Shown: positions 18,241 through 28,151, counted from the stretch's first letter. The stretch: 64,000 bases of DNA from Litchfieldia salsa (GCF_900104555.1 NZ_FNJU01000010.1:43966-107965), one strand, 5' to 3'. The notes: generated from the sequence alone by a model not told the origin. A program made the numbers and translations.

Positions 18241-18285
18241 AATAGAGTCCCTACTGCGATATATAGGTAGGGACTCTATTTTTTG
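18241..18285 (+). terminator. Terminator of the small exported protein gene
   Basis: ATAGAGTCCCTAC and GTAGGGACTCTAT form a 13-bp stem followed by TTTTTT. It lies about 125 nt after the stop; nothing else is seen in that gap. Confidence 0.85.
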
Positions 18286-18329
18286 TGCTCTATTTATATC
18301 AAAGTTTCTCCTTTTATAATACATATAAT

Positions 18330-18998
18330 TTAATCCACCCATTTATACCCTACACCCCATACCGATAGAAGGTGTTCATCGATTGGAAAATCAACTTGCC
18401 TTAGTTTATCACGGATATTTCGAATATGAGAGTCAATTGTTCTTCCCTCTGTATTCGTATCAAACCCCCAAATCTTTTCTATTAACTGCTCACGAGAGTA
18501 CACTCTGTTTCTATTGTTAAGTAATAATCCAATTAATGTGAATTCTTTAGGCGTCAATGAAATCCTACCTTCATTAAAATATACCTCCCTTATGTCCTCA
18601 TTCCATATTAATTGCTTAAATTCTATGATTGAAGAATGTTTTATTCTTCTGAAAATAGATTCTATACGAGCAATAAGTTCATTTTCATCAAATGGTTTAG
18701 TGATATAGTCATCGGCTCCTAGATTTAAGCCCTTTACAACATCACTTTTTTGGTCCCGTGCAGTTAACATGATGATAGGAACACTTGAAAATTCACGGAT
18801 TTGTTTACACGTTATCCATCCATCCATATCCGGCATCATGACATCTAGCAAAACAAGGTTAACCGTTTCATTTTCTAAGATTTCAATTGCTGCCTTTCCT
18901 GAAGATGCTTTTAGACAATGGTACCCTCTTGGTTTTAAATAGAGAGACAGCAAATCAATCATCCTTATTTCGTCATCCACTAACAAAACTTTTTTCAT
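18330..18998 (-). CDS. OmpR/PhoB-family response regulator (second system)
   Basis: 222 aa. Receiver domain with Asp8/Asp9, Asp52 in LLDVMMP and Lys in ITKPFDENE. The winged helix carries SLTPKEFTLIGLL, YSREQLIEKIWG, RTIDSHIRNIRDKLR and VWGVGYKW. It is the second gene of a kinase-regulator pair, 6 nt after the kinase stop. It is distinct in sequence from the regulator at 17.0-17.7 kb, so the two systems are not a recent duplication. Confidence 0.95.
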   Translation of the reverse strand: MKKVLLVDDEIRMIDLLSLYLKPRGYHCLKASSGKAAIEILENETVNLVLLDVMMPDMDGWITCKQIREFSSVPIIMLTARDQKSDVVKGLNLGADDYITKPFDENELIARIESIFRRIKHSSIIEFKQLIWNEDIREVYFNEGRISLTPKEFTLIGLLLNNRNRVYSREQLIEKIWGFDTNTEGRTIDSHIRNIRDKLRQVDFPIDEHLLSVWGVGYKWVD

Positions 18999-19004
18999 AC
19001 CTCT

Positions 19005-20378
19005 TTAACTCCGTTCTAGTTGAATAGTAATCTTCGTTCCTTTCCCAAGTGTACTGCTTGCAGTAACGACTCCCCCATGAGCCTCAACAATTTCTTTTAC
19101 GATGGCTAATCCTAATCCAGTGCCTCCGCTTTTTCTAGCTCTAGATTTGTCTACACGATAAAGTCGATCAAAAATATAGGGAAGATCTGTATTAGGGATA
19201 CCTTCACCAAAGTCTATGACCGAAATAAATACATGTTGGTCATTAAGATTCACTTTAATGTCTACAACTTCTTTTGATTTCGAATATTTTAGGGAGTTAT
19301 CTAGTAGATTTACAAAAACTTGTTCAAACCTGTCAGTGTCAATCAAAACAAAAATCTCTTCTTCATAGTAAAGGTTGAGTTGGATTCCTTTATTTGCGAA
19401 TGCTGGTTTCATCTTCTTTACTAAATTGTTTAAGAAAATATTTAGGTTCACTTCCTCCAGTTGAATGGTAAAGGAATGTTGGTCAATTTTTGCTAATTCA
19501 AACAGATCTTTGACTAATCTCGAAATATGAGTTGCTTCTTCATGAATAATTGTTAAGTATTTATTTCGTTCTTCTTCAGTCACTCCTTCTCTTTCTGCCA
19601 AATCCGCATAACCTTTAATATAAGTAAGTGGTGTTCGTAATTCATGAGAAATACTTGCTAAAAATTCATTTCTTTGTTCTTTTATATAGTGAAGGTCTTC
19701 TGCTAGCTTGTGAATGCTCCTTGAAAGTTCTCCAAGCTCATCATTACTCCTTATCTCATTTAGAGTCACTGAGAAATCACCTTTACTAAGTGATTTAGTG
19801 ACCTGCGTCATTTGGATTAATGGGAGCGTAATTACTCTTGTTAAAAAGAAAATGGAAATAATAGTGACCAATATAGCTAAAGTTCCTACTAAAAAAAAAT
19901 GTTGCTTCAAGCTAGATATCATGTTTTGAATCGAAGTTGTATCCTTAAACATATAGACATATCCTACTGTTTGATAATCAATAATTATAGGGCTAACCGT
20001 TGATATATCTAATTCAGTTTTCCATCTGTTTTCAACCACTAATCCTTCATTGGGAATTGAGTCCCTTTCTTGTTGTAATATTTCTTCCATTTGAGGGGTT
20101 AGTCTATCTGATTCTGCTTTAATAGTACCATCATGTGTGGTGATGACAACATCTGTATCAGCCTCTGTTTCCATTAAGGCTACATGAAAAATCGTTGGAC
20201 GATCAAAATGTTTTTGAAGAATATTGCGATGACTATTCCCTCTCGCACGTAGCTCTGTCAACTCATCTTCAATACGGCTATTCACTAATCCTGTATATAA
20301 AAAATAAAACAAAATTAATTCAATCATGATTAAAAAAGCAAAAAATAAAAGTCCTAGCTTTAGCGAAAGTTTGTTCAT
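19005..20378 (-). CDS. Two-component sensor histidine kinase (second system)
   Basis: 457 aa from the ATG at 20378, with AGGAG 7 nt upstream; 14 extra in-frame codons exist upstream but lack a start signal. Membrane helices at ~10-30 and ~160-180 flank a ~130-residue extracytoplasmic sensor. HAMP (TRVITLPLIQMTQVTKSLSKGDF), His245 in SHELRTPLTYIKG and HATPase boxes (NLLDNSLKYS, DFGEGIPNTDLPYIF, GGTGLGLAIVKEIVE) follow. The gene precedes its regulator, the reverse order to the first system. The signal is unknown. Confidence 0.93.
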   Translation of the reverse strand: MNKLSLKLGLLFFAFLIMIELILFYFLYTGLVNSRIEDELTELRARGNSHRNILQKHFDRPTIFHVALMETEADTDVVITTHDGTIKAESDRLTPQMEEILQQERDSIPNEGLVVENRWKTELDISTVSPIIIDYQTVGYVYMFKDTTSIQNMISSLKQHFFLVGTLAILVTIISIFFLTRVITLPLIQMTQVTKSLSKGDFSVTLNEIRSNDELGELSRSIHKLAEDLHYIKEQRNEFLASISHELRTPLTYIKGYADLAEREGVTEEERNKYLTIIHEEATHISRLVKDLFELAKIDQHSFTIQLEEVNLNIFLNNLVKKMKPAFANKGIQLNLYYEEEIFVLIDTDRFEQVFVNLLDNSLKYSKSKEVVDIKVNLNDQHVFISVIDFGEGIPNTDLPYIFDRLYRVDKSRARKSGGTGLGLAIVKEIVEAHGGVVTASSTLGKGTKITIQLERS

Positions 20379-20557
20379 CTTTTGACTCCTATATTCAACA
20401 TCTATTGAATAGCTCTCCATTTATTGGAGAATTCCCCCACTTTTTTTAGATAAAATAACCTCTACTTTATTATATTAATAAAAAAACTAAGTACAAAAAA
20501 AGGATGATTCTTGCTATATAATTCAGCATCCTCCATCCTTTATGAGTCTTTATTTAA

Positions 20558-20765
20558 GGCTGTTTTCGTATGGATTGTTGCTTTTTAAACGCCAGGCTGA
20601 ATACACTCCGCGTCCGGCGGGTGACCAGTGAGCCTCCTCGTCGCTAGTGCTCCTGCGGGGTCTCACTTTGGCCACTGATCCCGCTGGAGTCTCCGTGTAT
20701 TCAGCCTGCTTGTAACTACTATTTCGATAGTATATGTCAAAACAACAAATTTTGAGAAAACAGCC
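20558..20765. mobile_element. MITE-like element, family B, copy 1 (intact, 208 bp)
   Basis: Termini GGCTGTTTTC and GAAAACAGCC are exact inverted repeats. The element is flanked by a perfect 8-bp direct duplication TTATTTAA (20550-20557 and 20766-20773). The interior is a long GC-rich palindrome starting at CAGGCTGAATACAC and ending in GTGTATTCAGCCTG. It has no coding capacity, so it must have been moved by a transposase encoded elsewhere. It sits 16 nt after the ydhK stop codon. Confidence 0.85.
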
Positions 20766-20781
20766 TTATTTAAATAATAAA

Positions 20782-21381
20782 TTAATTACTATCAACTGGT
20801 GCTAATTCACTTTCTATAACCCACATATGGTTAGTCACTTCTTCCCCACCATTAGATGGAGTAAAATTAATCATATACACCGTTGTTTTTTCAGCGTAAT
20901 CAATTGTTGCGGTCGTACCTTCCATGCCTTCCATGTGGGCTGCATCAGTCGTTACTTCTGCTCCAACTTCAAAAGGTTCTTCACCGGCACTAGGGATTTC
21001 TTCATGAATGACCCACTTGTGGTTTGTCACTCTTTCTCCTCCAGTTGTTGGATCATATGAAATGGCATACGCAGTTGTATCGTAAGCTCCTACTATCGTA
21101 GCCTCTGCACCTTCCATACCCTCCATATGGGCTTCTTTAATAATCGCCTTACTTCCAACTTCATAGGTTGGATTTACTGCTTCTTGTAGACCTTCAGGAA
21201 TTTCACCTGAACCTGAATGATGCATATCAGCGTGGTCCATTTCTTTGTCTTCATTTTCTGTTGTTTCTTCATTTTGAGTTGTATCTTCATTTGGTGCTGC
21301 TTCCTCATTACCGTTTGCACATCCAACTAAAGAAAATGCAATGACCAATGTTGCTATCCCTACCACAAACTTTTTGTACAT
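20782..21381 (-). CDS. ydhK: YdhK-family lipoprotein with tandem DUF1541 repeats
   Basis: 199 aa. Signal peptide with lipobox LVGC, so the mature protein is membrane-anchored at Cys20. A Glu/Asn-rich acidic linker and HADMHHSGSG lead into two copies of a ~60-residue module, each with HMEGMEG(A/T)xAT and a later TNH(K/M)WVI(H/E). AGGAGGAA precedes the ATG. DUF1541 proteins occur with copper-handling genes in Firmicutes, and the repeated His-Met motif suits soft-metal binding. That role is inferred. Promoter and regulator were not identified. Confidence 0.88.
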   Translation of the reverse strand: MYKKFVVGIATLVIAFSLVGCANGNEEAAPNEDTTQNEETTENEDKEMDHADMHHSGSGEIPEGLQEAVNPTYEVGSKAIIKEAHMEGMEGAEATIVGAYDTTAYAISYDPTTGGERVTNHKWVIHEEIPSAGEEPFEVGAEVTTDAAHMEGMEGTTATIDYAEKTTVYMINFTPSNGGEEVTNHMWVIESELAPVDSN

Positions 21382-21649
21382 TTATCTGTTCCTCCTAAAG
21401 TATCATATAAGCTTTAATAGGATAACTTAAATTTGTGCAAAAAATATGCAGAATAAAAGGAATAATAACAGGTTACTTAATTTTTTTGTGTTGAGAAGAA
21501 CCGAACTTTAAAATCAAAATACTAATACTCCTTTACGGATTTAATTCATGTTAACCATCACTAGTGCAAATATTATGACATAAGATAAAAGAATATATGA
21601 TTATCCTTTTCTAATAGATAATTATATAATAATTAATGGGGTGATAATT

Positions 21650-22033
21650 ATGTGTTTTCCAAGTAATGCAATCGAGCAATTAGCTTTCACAATAAGTAAA
21701 CAGATTCATCAAAATACAATATACAAAATAGTTAAATTTGAATATTGTGGAGACAAGAGCGTGAAAACAGAAAACCAGATTGAGGATTTGTTAAATCTTA
21801 ATCGAGACAAGGAGTTGCCTGTAATAACAAAAATCATTCTAGAAGGAGACAACGGGATTCTTTATTCAATTGAACCGAGTGATATTGGTTTAAAATTTGC
21901 AACAGGAGAGCTTTCTTACAATGAGTACAAGGCCCTACAAAAGGATGGGAAAAATAAATTGTTTATGTATGGCTCACTTTCAATTATTTCATTTGTTCTT
22001 GTTGGTTGGGGAATGCTCTTTTATTTAATCTAA
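21650..22033 (+). CDS. Hypothetical protein with C-terminal membrane anchor
   Basis: 127 aa from the ATG at 21650, with GGGGTG about 6 nt upstream; an in-frame GTG nine nt earlier has no RBS. The soluble N-terminal ~95 residues contain no motif I recognise. A basic stretch (YKALQKDGKNK) leads to one C-terminal helix (SLSIISFVLVGWGMLFYLI) that would leave a tail-anchored cytosolic domain. It is monocistronic, with a terminator downstream. Function unknown. Confidence 0.65.
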   Translation: MCFPSNAIEQLAFTISKQIHQNTIYKIVKFEYCGDKSVKTENQIEDLLNLNRDKELPVITKIILEGDNGILYSIEPSDIGLKFATGELSYNEYKALQKDGKNKLFMYGSLSIISFVLVGWGMLFYLI

Positions 22034-22078
22034 TATAACCTAGCTAATTTGGTATGACGAGTGTTCTCAAAAGAAAAA

Positions 22079-22110
22079 ACATCACAAAAGGATTAGTGAT
22101 GTAAATTTTT
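22079..22110. terminator. Terminator between the 21.6-kb gene and the NIR/SIR-like gene
   Basis: ACATCAC, loop, GTGATGT with A-run before and T-run after; it can serve both converging genes. Confidence 0.6.
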
Positions 22111-22138
22111 ATATCAAACCTAATAAAAATATTATTTA

Positions 22139-22765
22139 TCAAACCAACAGATTCTCGATATTCTCTAAGCCATAGCGGTTAATAAACTTCCAAAATGCCT
22201 CTCTCTTTTTACCATTTTCTTTATAAATCTCAAGCAACTTTTCTACAGTCACATACAAATCTTCTGAACTCAGACCTTCTCTTAATTTTATGGCTGTTCT
22301 CGCATTTTCCCCTGTCGCTTTTCCACCAACATATAAATCATAAAATTCATTCTTCTTAATAACGCCAATATCATTAACAAGTGGTTCTCCACATGCATTT
22401 GGGCATCCTGTATAGGCTGGTCGAAGTGGCCATGGTACTTCTCGTCCGGCAATACGTCTATTTAATTCAATTGCTACAGGCATTCCCTCTTCTTCAGCCC
22501 CTTTACAGAAACCACAAGTTCGAAGACTTTTCACATATGCACCTACAGGATATATGGAAAGCCCAACTTTTTCAAATTCCTCTTTAGCTACTTCCAAATC
22601 ACTCTCTTCAACTTCTATATATAGTTGTTGGAACGTAGTAAGTTCTATTTCACTATCATCTTTTATATATTTTGCTAATACCACCAGTTGTCTTGCATTA
22701 AGTTTCGAACCAAAACTGATTCCACCGTTAACAGCAAGTTTGGTCGTTTTCCCACTTGTCTCCAC
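22139..22765 (-). CDS. Half-size nitrite/sulfite reductase-like Fe-S/siroheme protein
   Basis: 208 aa from GTG at 22765, with AGGAGAG upstream. It consists of one NIR_SIR ferredoxin-like half domain (~5-75, with LNARQLVVLAKYI and ELTTFQQLYIEV) followed by the 4Fe-4S/siroheme part with CGFCKG and CPNACGEP. These four cysteines match the cluster ligands of sulfite/nitrite reductases. Full enzymes are around 500-800 aa with duplicated halves, so this is a single-module member. Such short proteins are annotated as NirD- or sulfite-reductase-like, but their reaction is not known to me. It is monocistronic. Confidence 0.75.
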   Translation of the reverse strand: METSGKTTKLAVNGGISFGSKLNARQLVVLAKYIKDDSEIELTTFQQLYIEVEESDLEVAKEEFEKVGLSIYPVGAYVKSLRTCGFCKGAEEEGMPVAIELNRRIAGREVPWPLRPAYTGCPNACGEPLVNDIGVIKKNEFYDLYVGGKATGENARTAIKLREGLSSEDLYVTVEKLLEIYKENGKKREAFWKFINRYGLENIENLLV

Positions 22766-22960
22766 CCTGGTTCACTCTCCTATAGCACTTTCCTTGAAGT
22801 GTATTTATAAGTATTCACTATAATTGTATTATACCCCCTAGCAGTATGTAAAGGACTTATTTTTACACCTAAATTACTGTAAGTGGACGGAAAAATTATA
22901 GGGTACTTAGTGATTTTATGTGAACTAGATATTGTTTATAATCCAGTAAAAAAAATAAAA

Positions 22961-23051
22961 GGTTGTTTTCGTATTGATTGTTGCTTTTAAGGACGCATGC
23001 TGAATACCACTTCAATGTATATCTGAAACAACAAACCTTGAGAAAACAGCC
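22961..23051. mobile_element. MITE-like family B, copy 2 (91-bp internal-deletion form)
   Basis: Keeps both ends (GGTTGTTTTCG... and ...GAGAAAACAGCC) but has lost nearly all the GC-rich interior. It is flanked by a perfect 8-bp duplication AAATAAAA (22953-22960 and 23052-23059). The 22766-23142 gap holds only this element and a terminator. Confidence 0.8.
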
Positions 23052-23055
23052 AAAT

Positions 23056-23090
23056 AAAAAAAACTGTAGAATAACTCTACAGTTTTTTTT
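23056..23090 (-). terminator. Terminator downstream of ssrA
   Basis: ACTGTAGA, loop, TCTACAGT with A/T runs on both sides, about 53 nt beyond the tmRNA 3' end. Confidence 0.85.
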
Positions 23091-23142
23091 ATAAAATTTA
23101 TGATTTCAAATCAAATTAAGTATTAATCCACCAAGGTATGTA

Positions 23143-23504
23143 TGGTGGAGACGGTGGGAGTCGAACCCACGTCCAAAAGCATTGCCACTTAAGCGTCTAC
23201 GAGTATAGTCGACATATTAGCATTTCGCGAACTCCTCGGCCTATCGACAGGCTTTAGAGCAGCTAGTCTGATTACTCTCTTCCTTTGCCCTCAGACGGTG
23301 AGCTCCGGCGTAGTCCACTTAGAGTGAGTCCCTTACCCTACCACATGGACGATGGAGGGAGGAACCGCTATAGTCTGTTATTAAGCAGCTAAAGCGAAGT
23401 TGTTGTTTTGTTTGCCAGTTATAGGCTTTGACGTTTTAACGAGGCCGATCCCCTCGACTCGCAACCTAAGCTCAAACTACCCCTGTCGAATCCGTAACGT
23501 CCCC
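23143..23504 (-). ncRNA. ssrA: tmRNA (10Sa RNA)
   Basis: 362 nt on the minus strand. The 5' end GGGGACGTTACGG and 3' end GGACGTGGGTTCGACTCC...CACCA form the tRNA-like domain with encoded CCA. The internal tag reading frame gives GKQNNNFALAA then TAA TAA, with the expected ALAA degron. tmRNA with SmpB rescues ribosomes stalled on broken mRNA and tags the peptide for ClpXP and related proteases. The neighbour smpB lies 183 nt upstream, as in other Bacillaceae. Confidence 0.97.
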
Positions 23505-23686
23505 ATATGACAAATGATAAGCGGCGAATCTTTCGCAAGCTTATTCATTTTTAAGTGATAAGCATGAAATCAATCATGATTATCAGGGAGTCGGAGAATA
23601 GCTTCTAAGAGCTAAGTTGTTCCTTACAAAACTTATTATAACAATACATGTACAACTTTGCAATTGTAAATATCTGTTAGTGATTG

Positions 23687-24154
23687 CTATTCCTTCTGAC
23701 GATCGCGGAATGCACGTTCAATATCACGCTTCGCTTCCTTTTTCTTCAGGTCTTCACGTTTATCAAACTTCTTCTTACCGCGTCCTAAACCTAGTAAAAG
23801 TTTCGCATATCCATTTTTTAAATAGATCTTTAATGGTACTAATGCGTATCCTTCTTCTTTTGTTAATCCAATTAACTTATCGATTTCACGCTTATGTAAT
23901 AACAGTTTTCTGCTTCTTAGTGGATCATGATTATATCGATTACCTTGTTCATATGGACTAATGTGTAGATTATAAAGATACACTTCGCCTTTTTGAACAC
24001 GAGCGAATGCATCCTTTAAGTTCGCGCGACCATTTCTAAGTGATTTGATCTCAGTCCCTTGAAGCACCATTCCAGTTTCATATGTTTCTTCAATAAAGTA
24101 GTCATGATTTGCTTTCTTATTTTGTGCGATAACCTTACCTGCACCTCTTGGCAT
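23687..24154 (-). CDS. smpB: SsrA-binding protein SmpB
   Basis: 155 aa. Begins [23 protein letters not shown], with the SmpB hallmarks [30 protein letters not shown] and the C-terminal basic tail with [20 protein letters not shown]. It binds the tRNA-like domain of tmRNA and delivers it to the empty A site. The C-terminal tail enters the mRNA channel. Full family length. Lies directly upstream of ssrA. Confidence 0.98.
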   Translation of the reverse strand: MPRGAGKVIAQNKKANHDYFIEETYETGMVLQGTEIKSLRNGRANLKDAFARVQKGEVYLYNLHISPYEQGNRYNHDPLRSRKLLLHKREIDKLIGLTKEEGYALVPLKIYLKNGYAKLLLGLGRGKKKFDKREDLKKKEAKRDIERAFRDRQKE

Positions 24155-24233
24155 TGGACTTCCCCCTTACAACGGTACAGTATATTATAACAAATGAAAG
24201 CTTAACACTCAACTTTCAGTCAGGACTAGCTTA

Positions 24234-24806
24234 CTATGACCATTTATTAATTAACTTCATCTCTTGTTTTTCCATTTTTGCTAAAAGAGAGCTTGGTACG
24301 TCGTCTGTTATTAGACTGTCTAAATATTCCCTTTTAAGAAACCCTTCTTGGATTGAATGTTCTAGGAATGTTAGCAAGCTGTCATAATATCCATTTACAT
24401 TATAAATGCCTATTGGCTTTGCATGATAACCAATTTGATACCATGTCATGACCTCTGCTAACTCTTCAAGAGTACCAATTCCACCTGGTAAGGCAATAAA
24501 GCCATCTGCTAAGTCATACATTTTCGCCTTACGTTCATGCATGTTATTCACGACGATTAACTCAGTTAACTCAACATGGTCGACCTTCTCATAAATAACT
24601 TGTGGAATTACCCCGGTTACTCTGCCCCCATTTTCTAAAACTGCTCTCGATAACTCACCCATAATTCCCACATTTCCGCCACCATAGATCAATTCGATTC
24701 CTTTGTAAGCTAATAGTGTCCCTAACTGAATTGCTTTTTCCTTATATTCTCCAGAAGTGCCCAAGCTTGAACCGCAAAACACACACAGTTTTTTAAGTTC
24801 CCCCAC
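24234..24806 (-). CDS. yvdD: LOG-family nucleotide 5'-monophosphate phosphoribohydrolase (YvdD-like)
   Basis: 190 aa from GTG at 24806 after GGAGGGG. Rossmann-like fold with CVFCGSS at the start and the signature PGGIGTLEELAE, plus GGGNVGIMG. LOG proteins hydrolyse nucleoside monophosphates to base and ribose 5-phosphate, including cytokinin precursors. The bacterial role is broad nucleotide turnover. It is inserted between rnr and smpB, which are adjacent in B. subtilis. Confidence 0.88.
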   Translation of the reverse strand: MGELKKLCVFCGSSLGTSGEYKEKAIQLGTLLAYKGIELIYGGGNVGIMGELSRAVLENGGRVTGVIPQVIYEKVDHVELTELIVVNNMHERKAKMYDLADGFIALPGGIGTLEELAEVMTWYQIGYHAKPIGIYNVNGYYDSLLTFLEHSIQEGFLKREYLDSLITDDVPSSLLAKMEKQEMKLINKWS

Positions 24807-24916
24807 TAAAATCCCCTCCTTTACGTTTAAATTATACTATGCTTGTTCAAACCATCAAATGCTTTGCATAGAAAAAGTGTGTACCATAATTGATACACAC
24901 CCTTTGTTATTTATCT

Positions 24917-27262
24917 TTATTTACCACGCTTTTTCTTTTTCTTTTGCTTCGGAACATTTTCATAATGCTTCTTCTTTTTCTTTACAGTTCCAGAACCAGG
25001 CTTCTTGGTAGACCATTCATCGTCTTTTGAAGCTGAAGCTCCTCCAGAATCCTTACGTCTTGATTTCCCTTTATCAGCTTTAATCACTTTCGGTTCATCT
25101 TTCGAAAGCTTTCTGCGTGTTCCTTTCATCCCAACCACTTCAAAGTCTACCGAGCGTTCGTCCTTATTCACATTCACAACTCGTACCGTGATTTCATCGC
25201 CTATACGATACACGTTTCCAGTTCGTTCACCAATCATCGCGTATTGACGTTCATCAAAACGGTAATAGTCATCTGTTAGGTAGCTTACATGAACAAGTCC
25301 TTCGATGGTATTAGGTAGCTCGACAAACATTCCAAAATTCGTGACCGAGCTAATGATTCCATCATACTCTTCGCCTACTTTGTCTTCCATATACTCTGCT
25401 TTTTTCATGCTATCTGTTTCACGTTCAGCTTCAACTGCACGTCGTTCCATATTAGAAGAATGATCCGCAATTTCACCAAGCTTTTCTTTCCACTTTTTCT
25501 GAACGTCGTTTCCTAGCTGTCCATCAATTAAATAAGTACGAATCAATCGATGGACGATTAAATCAGGATAACGGCGAATTGGTGAAGTAAAGTGTGTATA
25601 GAAATCTGTTGATAAACCAAAATGGCCAATACTTTCAGGGTCATACTTTGCTTGTTTCATTGATCGTAGCATGACAGTTGAAACAACCATTTCCTCTGGC
25701 TTACCTTGTACAGCTTCAATAATCTCTTGAAGTGCACGCGGATGAATTGAATTGCCACTCCCTTTTACTACATATCCAAAATTCGTAATGAACTCTAGGA
25801 AGCGTCGAAGCTTCTCTTCATTTGGATCCTCATGAATACGGTAGATAAACGGTACGTTCATCCAATGGAAGTGCTCTGCTACTGTTTCATTAGCAAGTAA
25901 CATGAACTCTTCAATCAACTTCTCAGCAACAGATCGCTCACGAAGAACAACTTCCTTTGGTTTGCCATCCTCGTCAACAAGCACCTTTGCTTCTTTAAAA
26001 TCAAAATCAATGGCTCCACGCTTCATTCTCTTTTCTCGAAGAATCTGAGCAAGGTTCTCCATGTCTTTAAACATTGGTACAAGCGGTTCATAACGCTTCG
26101 TGATTTCTTCATCTTGATCAACAAGAATACTGTTAACGTCCGAATAGGTCATTCTCTCTGTTGTTTTGATCACACTTTGAAAGATCTCATGTTTGACTAC
26201 AACACCTTCAGAGTCTATCTCCATATCACATGAAAGTGTTAGACGATCAACCTTTGGATTTAATGAGCAAATCCCGTTTGATAATCGGTGTGGAATCATT
26301 GGTATTACACGGTCCACTAAATAAATGCTTGTTGCACGGTCTGCTGCTTCTTTATCGATTGGTGAGCCCTCTGTTACATAGTTTGTTACATCCGCAATAT
26401 GTACACCAAGCTTATAGTGGCCGTTATCAAGCTTAGTGACTGTAACAGCATCATCTAAGTCTTTTGCATCAGCACCATCAATCGTGACGATTACTTGATC
26501 ACGAAGATCTCTTCGATTTTTAATTTCGTCTTCTGAAATTGAATCTGGTACTTTATTTGCTTGATCTAGTGCCTCTTTCGGGAATTCTTGAGGTAATCCA
26601 TGCTTGTGAATGACTGAAAGAATATCAACACCAGGGTCATTTTTATGACCTAGTATTTGTATAACTTCTCCCTCTGCACTCATTCTCCCTTCAGGATAGG
26701 TCACTAATTTAACAACGACCTTGTGTCCTTCTACAGCTCCGTTTGAAGCATTCTTCGGGATAAAAATATCATTGGCAATTTTTTTATCGTCTGGTATAAC
26801 AAAACCGAAACTTTTACTTTCAGTGTATGTACCCACAATTTCTGTCACACCACGCTCTACAATTCGGACAATTGTTCCTTCTTTTCGTTGTCCCCCTGTT
26901 TCAGAGCTTAAACGTACGAGCACTGTATCTCCATGCATCGCATTTTTCATTTCATTTGGTGGAATAAAAACATCATCTAACCCTTTTTCTTCAGGTATAA
27001 CAAAAGCAAATCCTTTTGAATGCCCTGTTAGCTTACCACGAACCAAATTCATTTTTTCAGGTAATCCATAACGATTACTTCTCGTTCTAACCACAAATCC
27101 CTTGTCTTCCATCACAACAAGTGCTTTAACAAATTCCTTGAATGTCTCAGAGTCTTGTATTCCAAATGCCTCTTCTAGTTCTTGAACGGTTAAGGGTTTA
27201 TAAGCTTCTTCCTTCATAAAGGATAAAAGTTTATCGATATGTTGTTGAATTTCCTCTTCCAT
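24917..27262 (-). CDS. rnr: Ribonuclease R
   Basis: 781 aa from the ATG at 27262, which has GGAGG 8 nt upstream; 10 further in-frame codons upstream are unlikely. N-terminal helix-turn-helix and two cold-shock domains ([38 protein letters not shown]). The RNB catalytic domain has [13 protein letters not shown], the acidic cluster that binds magnesium, and [22 protein letters not shown]. An S1 domain ([16 protein letters not shown]) and a very Lys-rich tail close it. It is a 3'-5' exonuclease for structured RNA and works with tmRNA in degrading non-stop mRNAs, matching its neighbours. Confidence 0.97.
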   Translation of the reverse strand: MEEEIQQHIDKLLSFMKEEAYKPLTVQELEEAFGIQDSETFKEFVKALVVMEDKGFVVRTRSNRYGLPEKMNLVRGKLTGHSKGFAFVIPEEKGLDDVFIPPNEMKNAMHGDTVLVRLSSETGGQRKEGTIVRIVERGVTEIVGTYTESKSFGFVIPDDKKIANDIFIPKNASNGAVEGHKVVVKLVTYPEGRMSAEGEVIQILGHKNDPGVDILSVIHKHGLPQEFPKEALDQANKVPDSISEDEIKNRRDLRDQVIVTIDGADAKDLDDAVTVTKLDNGHYKLGVHIADVTNYVTEGSPIDKEAADRATSIYLVDRVIPMIPHRLSNGICSLNPKVDRLTLSCDMEIDSEGVVVKHEIFQSVIKTTERMTYSDVNSILVDQDEEITKRYEPLVPMFKDMENLAQILREKRMKRGAIDFDFKEAKVLVDEDGKPKEVVLRERSVAEKLIEEFMLLANETVAEHFHWMNVPFIYRIHEDPNEEKLRRFLEFITNFGYVVKGSGNSIHPRALQEIIEAVQGKPEEMVVSTVMLRSMKQAKYDPESIGHFGLSTDFYTHFTSPIRRYPDLIVHRLIRTYLIDGQLGNDVQKKWKEKLGEIADHSSNMERRAVEAERETDSMKKAEYMEDKVGEEYDGIISSVTNFGMFVELPNTIEGLVHVSYLTDDYYRFDERQYAMIGERTGNVYRIGDEITVRVVNVNKDERSVDFEVVGMKGTRRKLSKDEPKVIKADKGKSRRKDSGGASASKDDEWSTKKPGSGTVKKKKKHYENVPKQKKKKKRGK

Positions 27263-27285
27263 GCTAGAAACCTCCTTTAGTTCTT

Positions 27286-28026
27286 TTACCAATCTAATTT
27301 TTCTAAAAATGCAAAAACATCTTCATGTAACTGGTCACGTTCTTTATCCAGCGTAATTACATGCCCTGATTCTTCATACCATTTGATTTCCTTTAAATCT
27401 GCTTCTACCTCGTTATAGATAATGTTTGCACTATCCGTATTAATCATATGATCATGTCGGGCTTGAACAACAAAGGTTGGTGAATAAATCATGTCGACAT
27501 TATTTCTCACATCAGCAATCAAATTCTGTAATGCTTTTAGTGTATTCATCGGTGTTTTTTCGAATTCAATCATTTCGCGCTCTATTTGATCGGATGATTT
27601 ACCCTCATATTTCTTATATTCCCGCGCATACTCTAGAATGCCTTTATACATGACTTCTTCACTTTTTATATACATAGGAGCACACATAGGTACAATTCCC
27701 TTTATAGGTACAGTGTAACCCAATTTTAATGAAAATACCCCGCCAAGTGATAATCCAACTGCAGCAATATTCTCATGTCCACGATTTTTAAGAAAATTAT
27801 ACCCCTCCATCACATCTTCCCACCAATCATCAGGTCCTGTGTGAACCAACTCCTCTGGTGGTACTCCATGTCCTTTATATTGTGGTGCATGACATGTATA
27901 ACCTTTTTTCTCTAAAAAACGCGCAAGCATTCGATTATCAGCTGAATTACCTGTAAATCCATGTAATAATAGAACCGCACGTTCTCCAGCTTCAAATGTA
28001 AAAGGCTTTGGTACTAATTTCTTCAT
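27286..28026 (-). CDS. est: Carboxylesterase (Est30/YvaK type)
   Basis: 246 aa alpha/beta hydrolase. Nucleophile in GLSLGG (Ser ~93), oxyanion HGFTGN near residue 23, acid Asp in ARHDHMI (~192), catalytic His in SGHVITLD (~222). Cytosolic, no signal peptide. It hydrolyses short-chain esters; the natural substrate is unknown. Lies between secG and rnr, as in B. subtilis and Geobacillus. A perfect TetR-type palindrome lies 62 bp upstream of the start. Confidence 0.93.
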   Translation of the reverse strand: MKKLVPKPFTFEAGERAVLLLHGFTGNSADNRMLARFLEKKGYTCHAPQYKGHGVPPEELVHTGPDDWWEDVMEGYNFLKNRGHENIAAVGLSLGGVFSLKLGYTVPIKGIVPMCAPMYIKSEEVMYKGILEYAREYKKYEGKSSDQIEREMIEFEKTPMNTLKALQNLIADVRNNVDMIYSPTFVVQARHDHMINTDSANIIYNEVEADLKEIKWYEESGHVITLDKERDQLHEDVFAFLEKLDW

Positions 28027-28088
28027 TACGTTGTCTCCCTACTTTCAAGTTTCATATAAATAGTCTGCTCTACCTCTTATGTATAAAT

Positions 28089-28108
28089 TTAAACAAACGT
28101 TTGTTTAA
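28089..28108. promoter_or_regulatory. 20-bp perfect palindrome, TetR-type operator
   Basis: TTAAACAAACGTTTGTTTAA. The same 20-mer occurs at 63811-63830, with a near copy at 63866-63885. Position suggests control of est and downstream genes. Confidence 0.55.
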
Positions 28109-28151
28109 TTGCAAAGATTGTTGCTTAATAAAGCTTAAAGCAAAAATCAAA

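Noticed and set aside
20558-20765. Attenuator or riboswitch after ydhK
   Set aside because: The structure is explained by the MITE with terminal repeats and target duplication.
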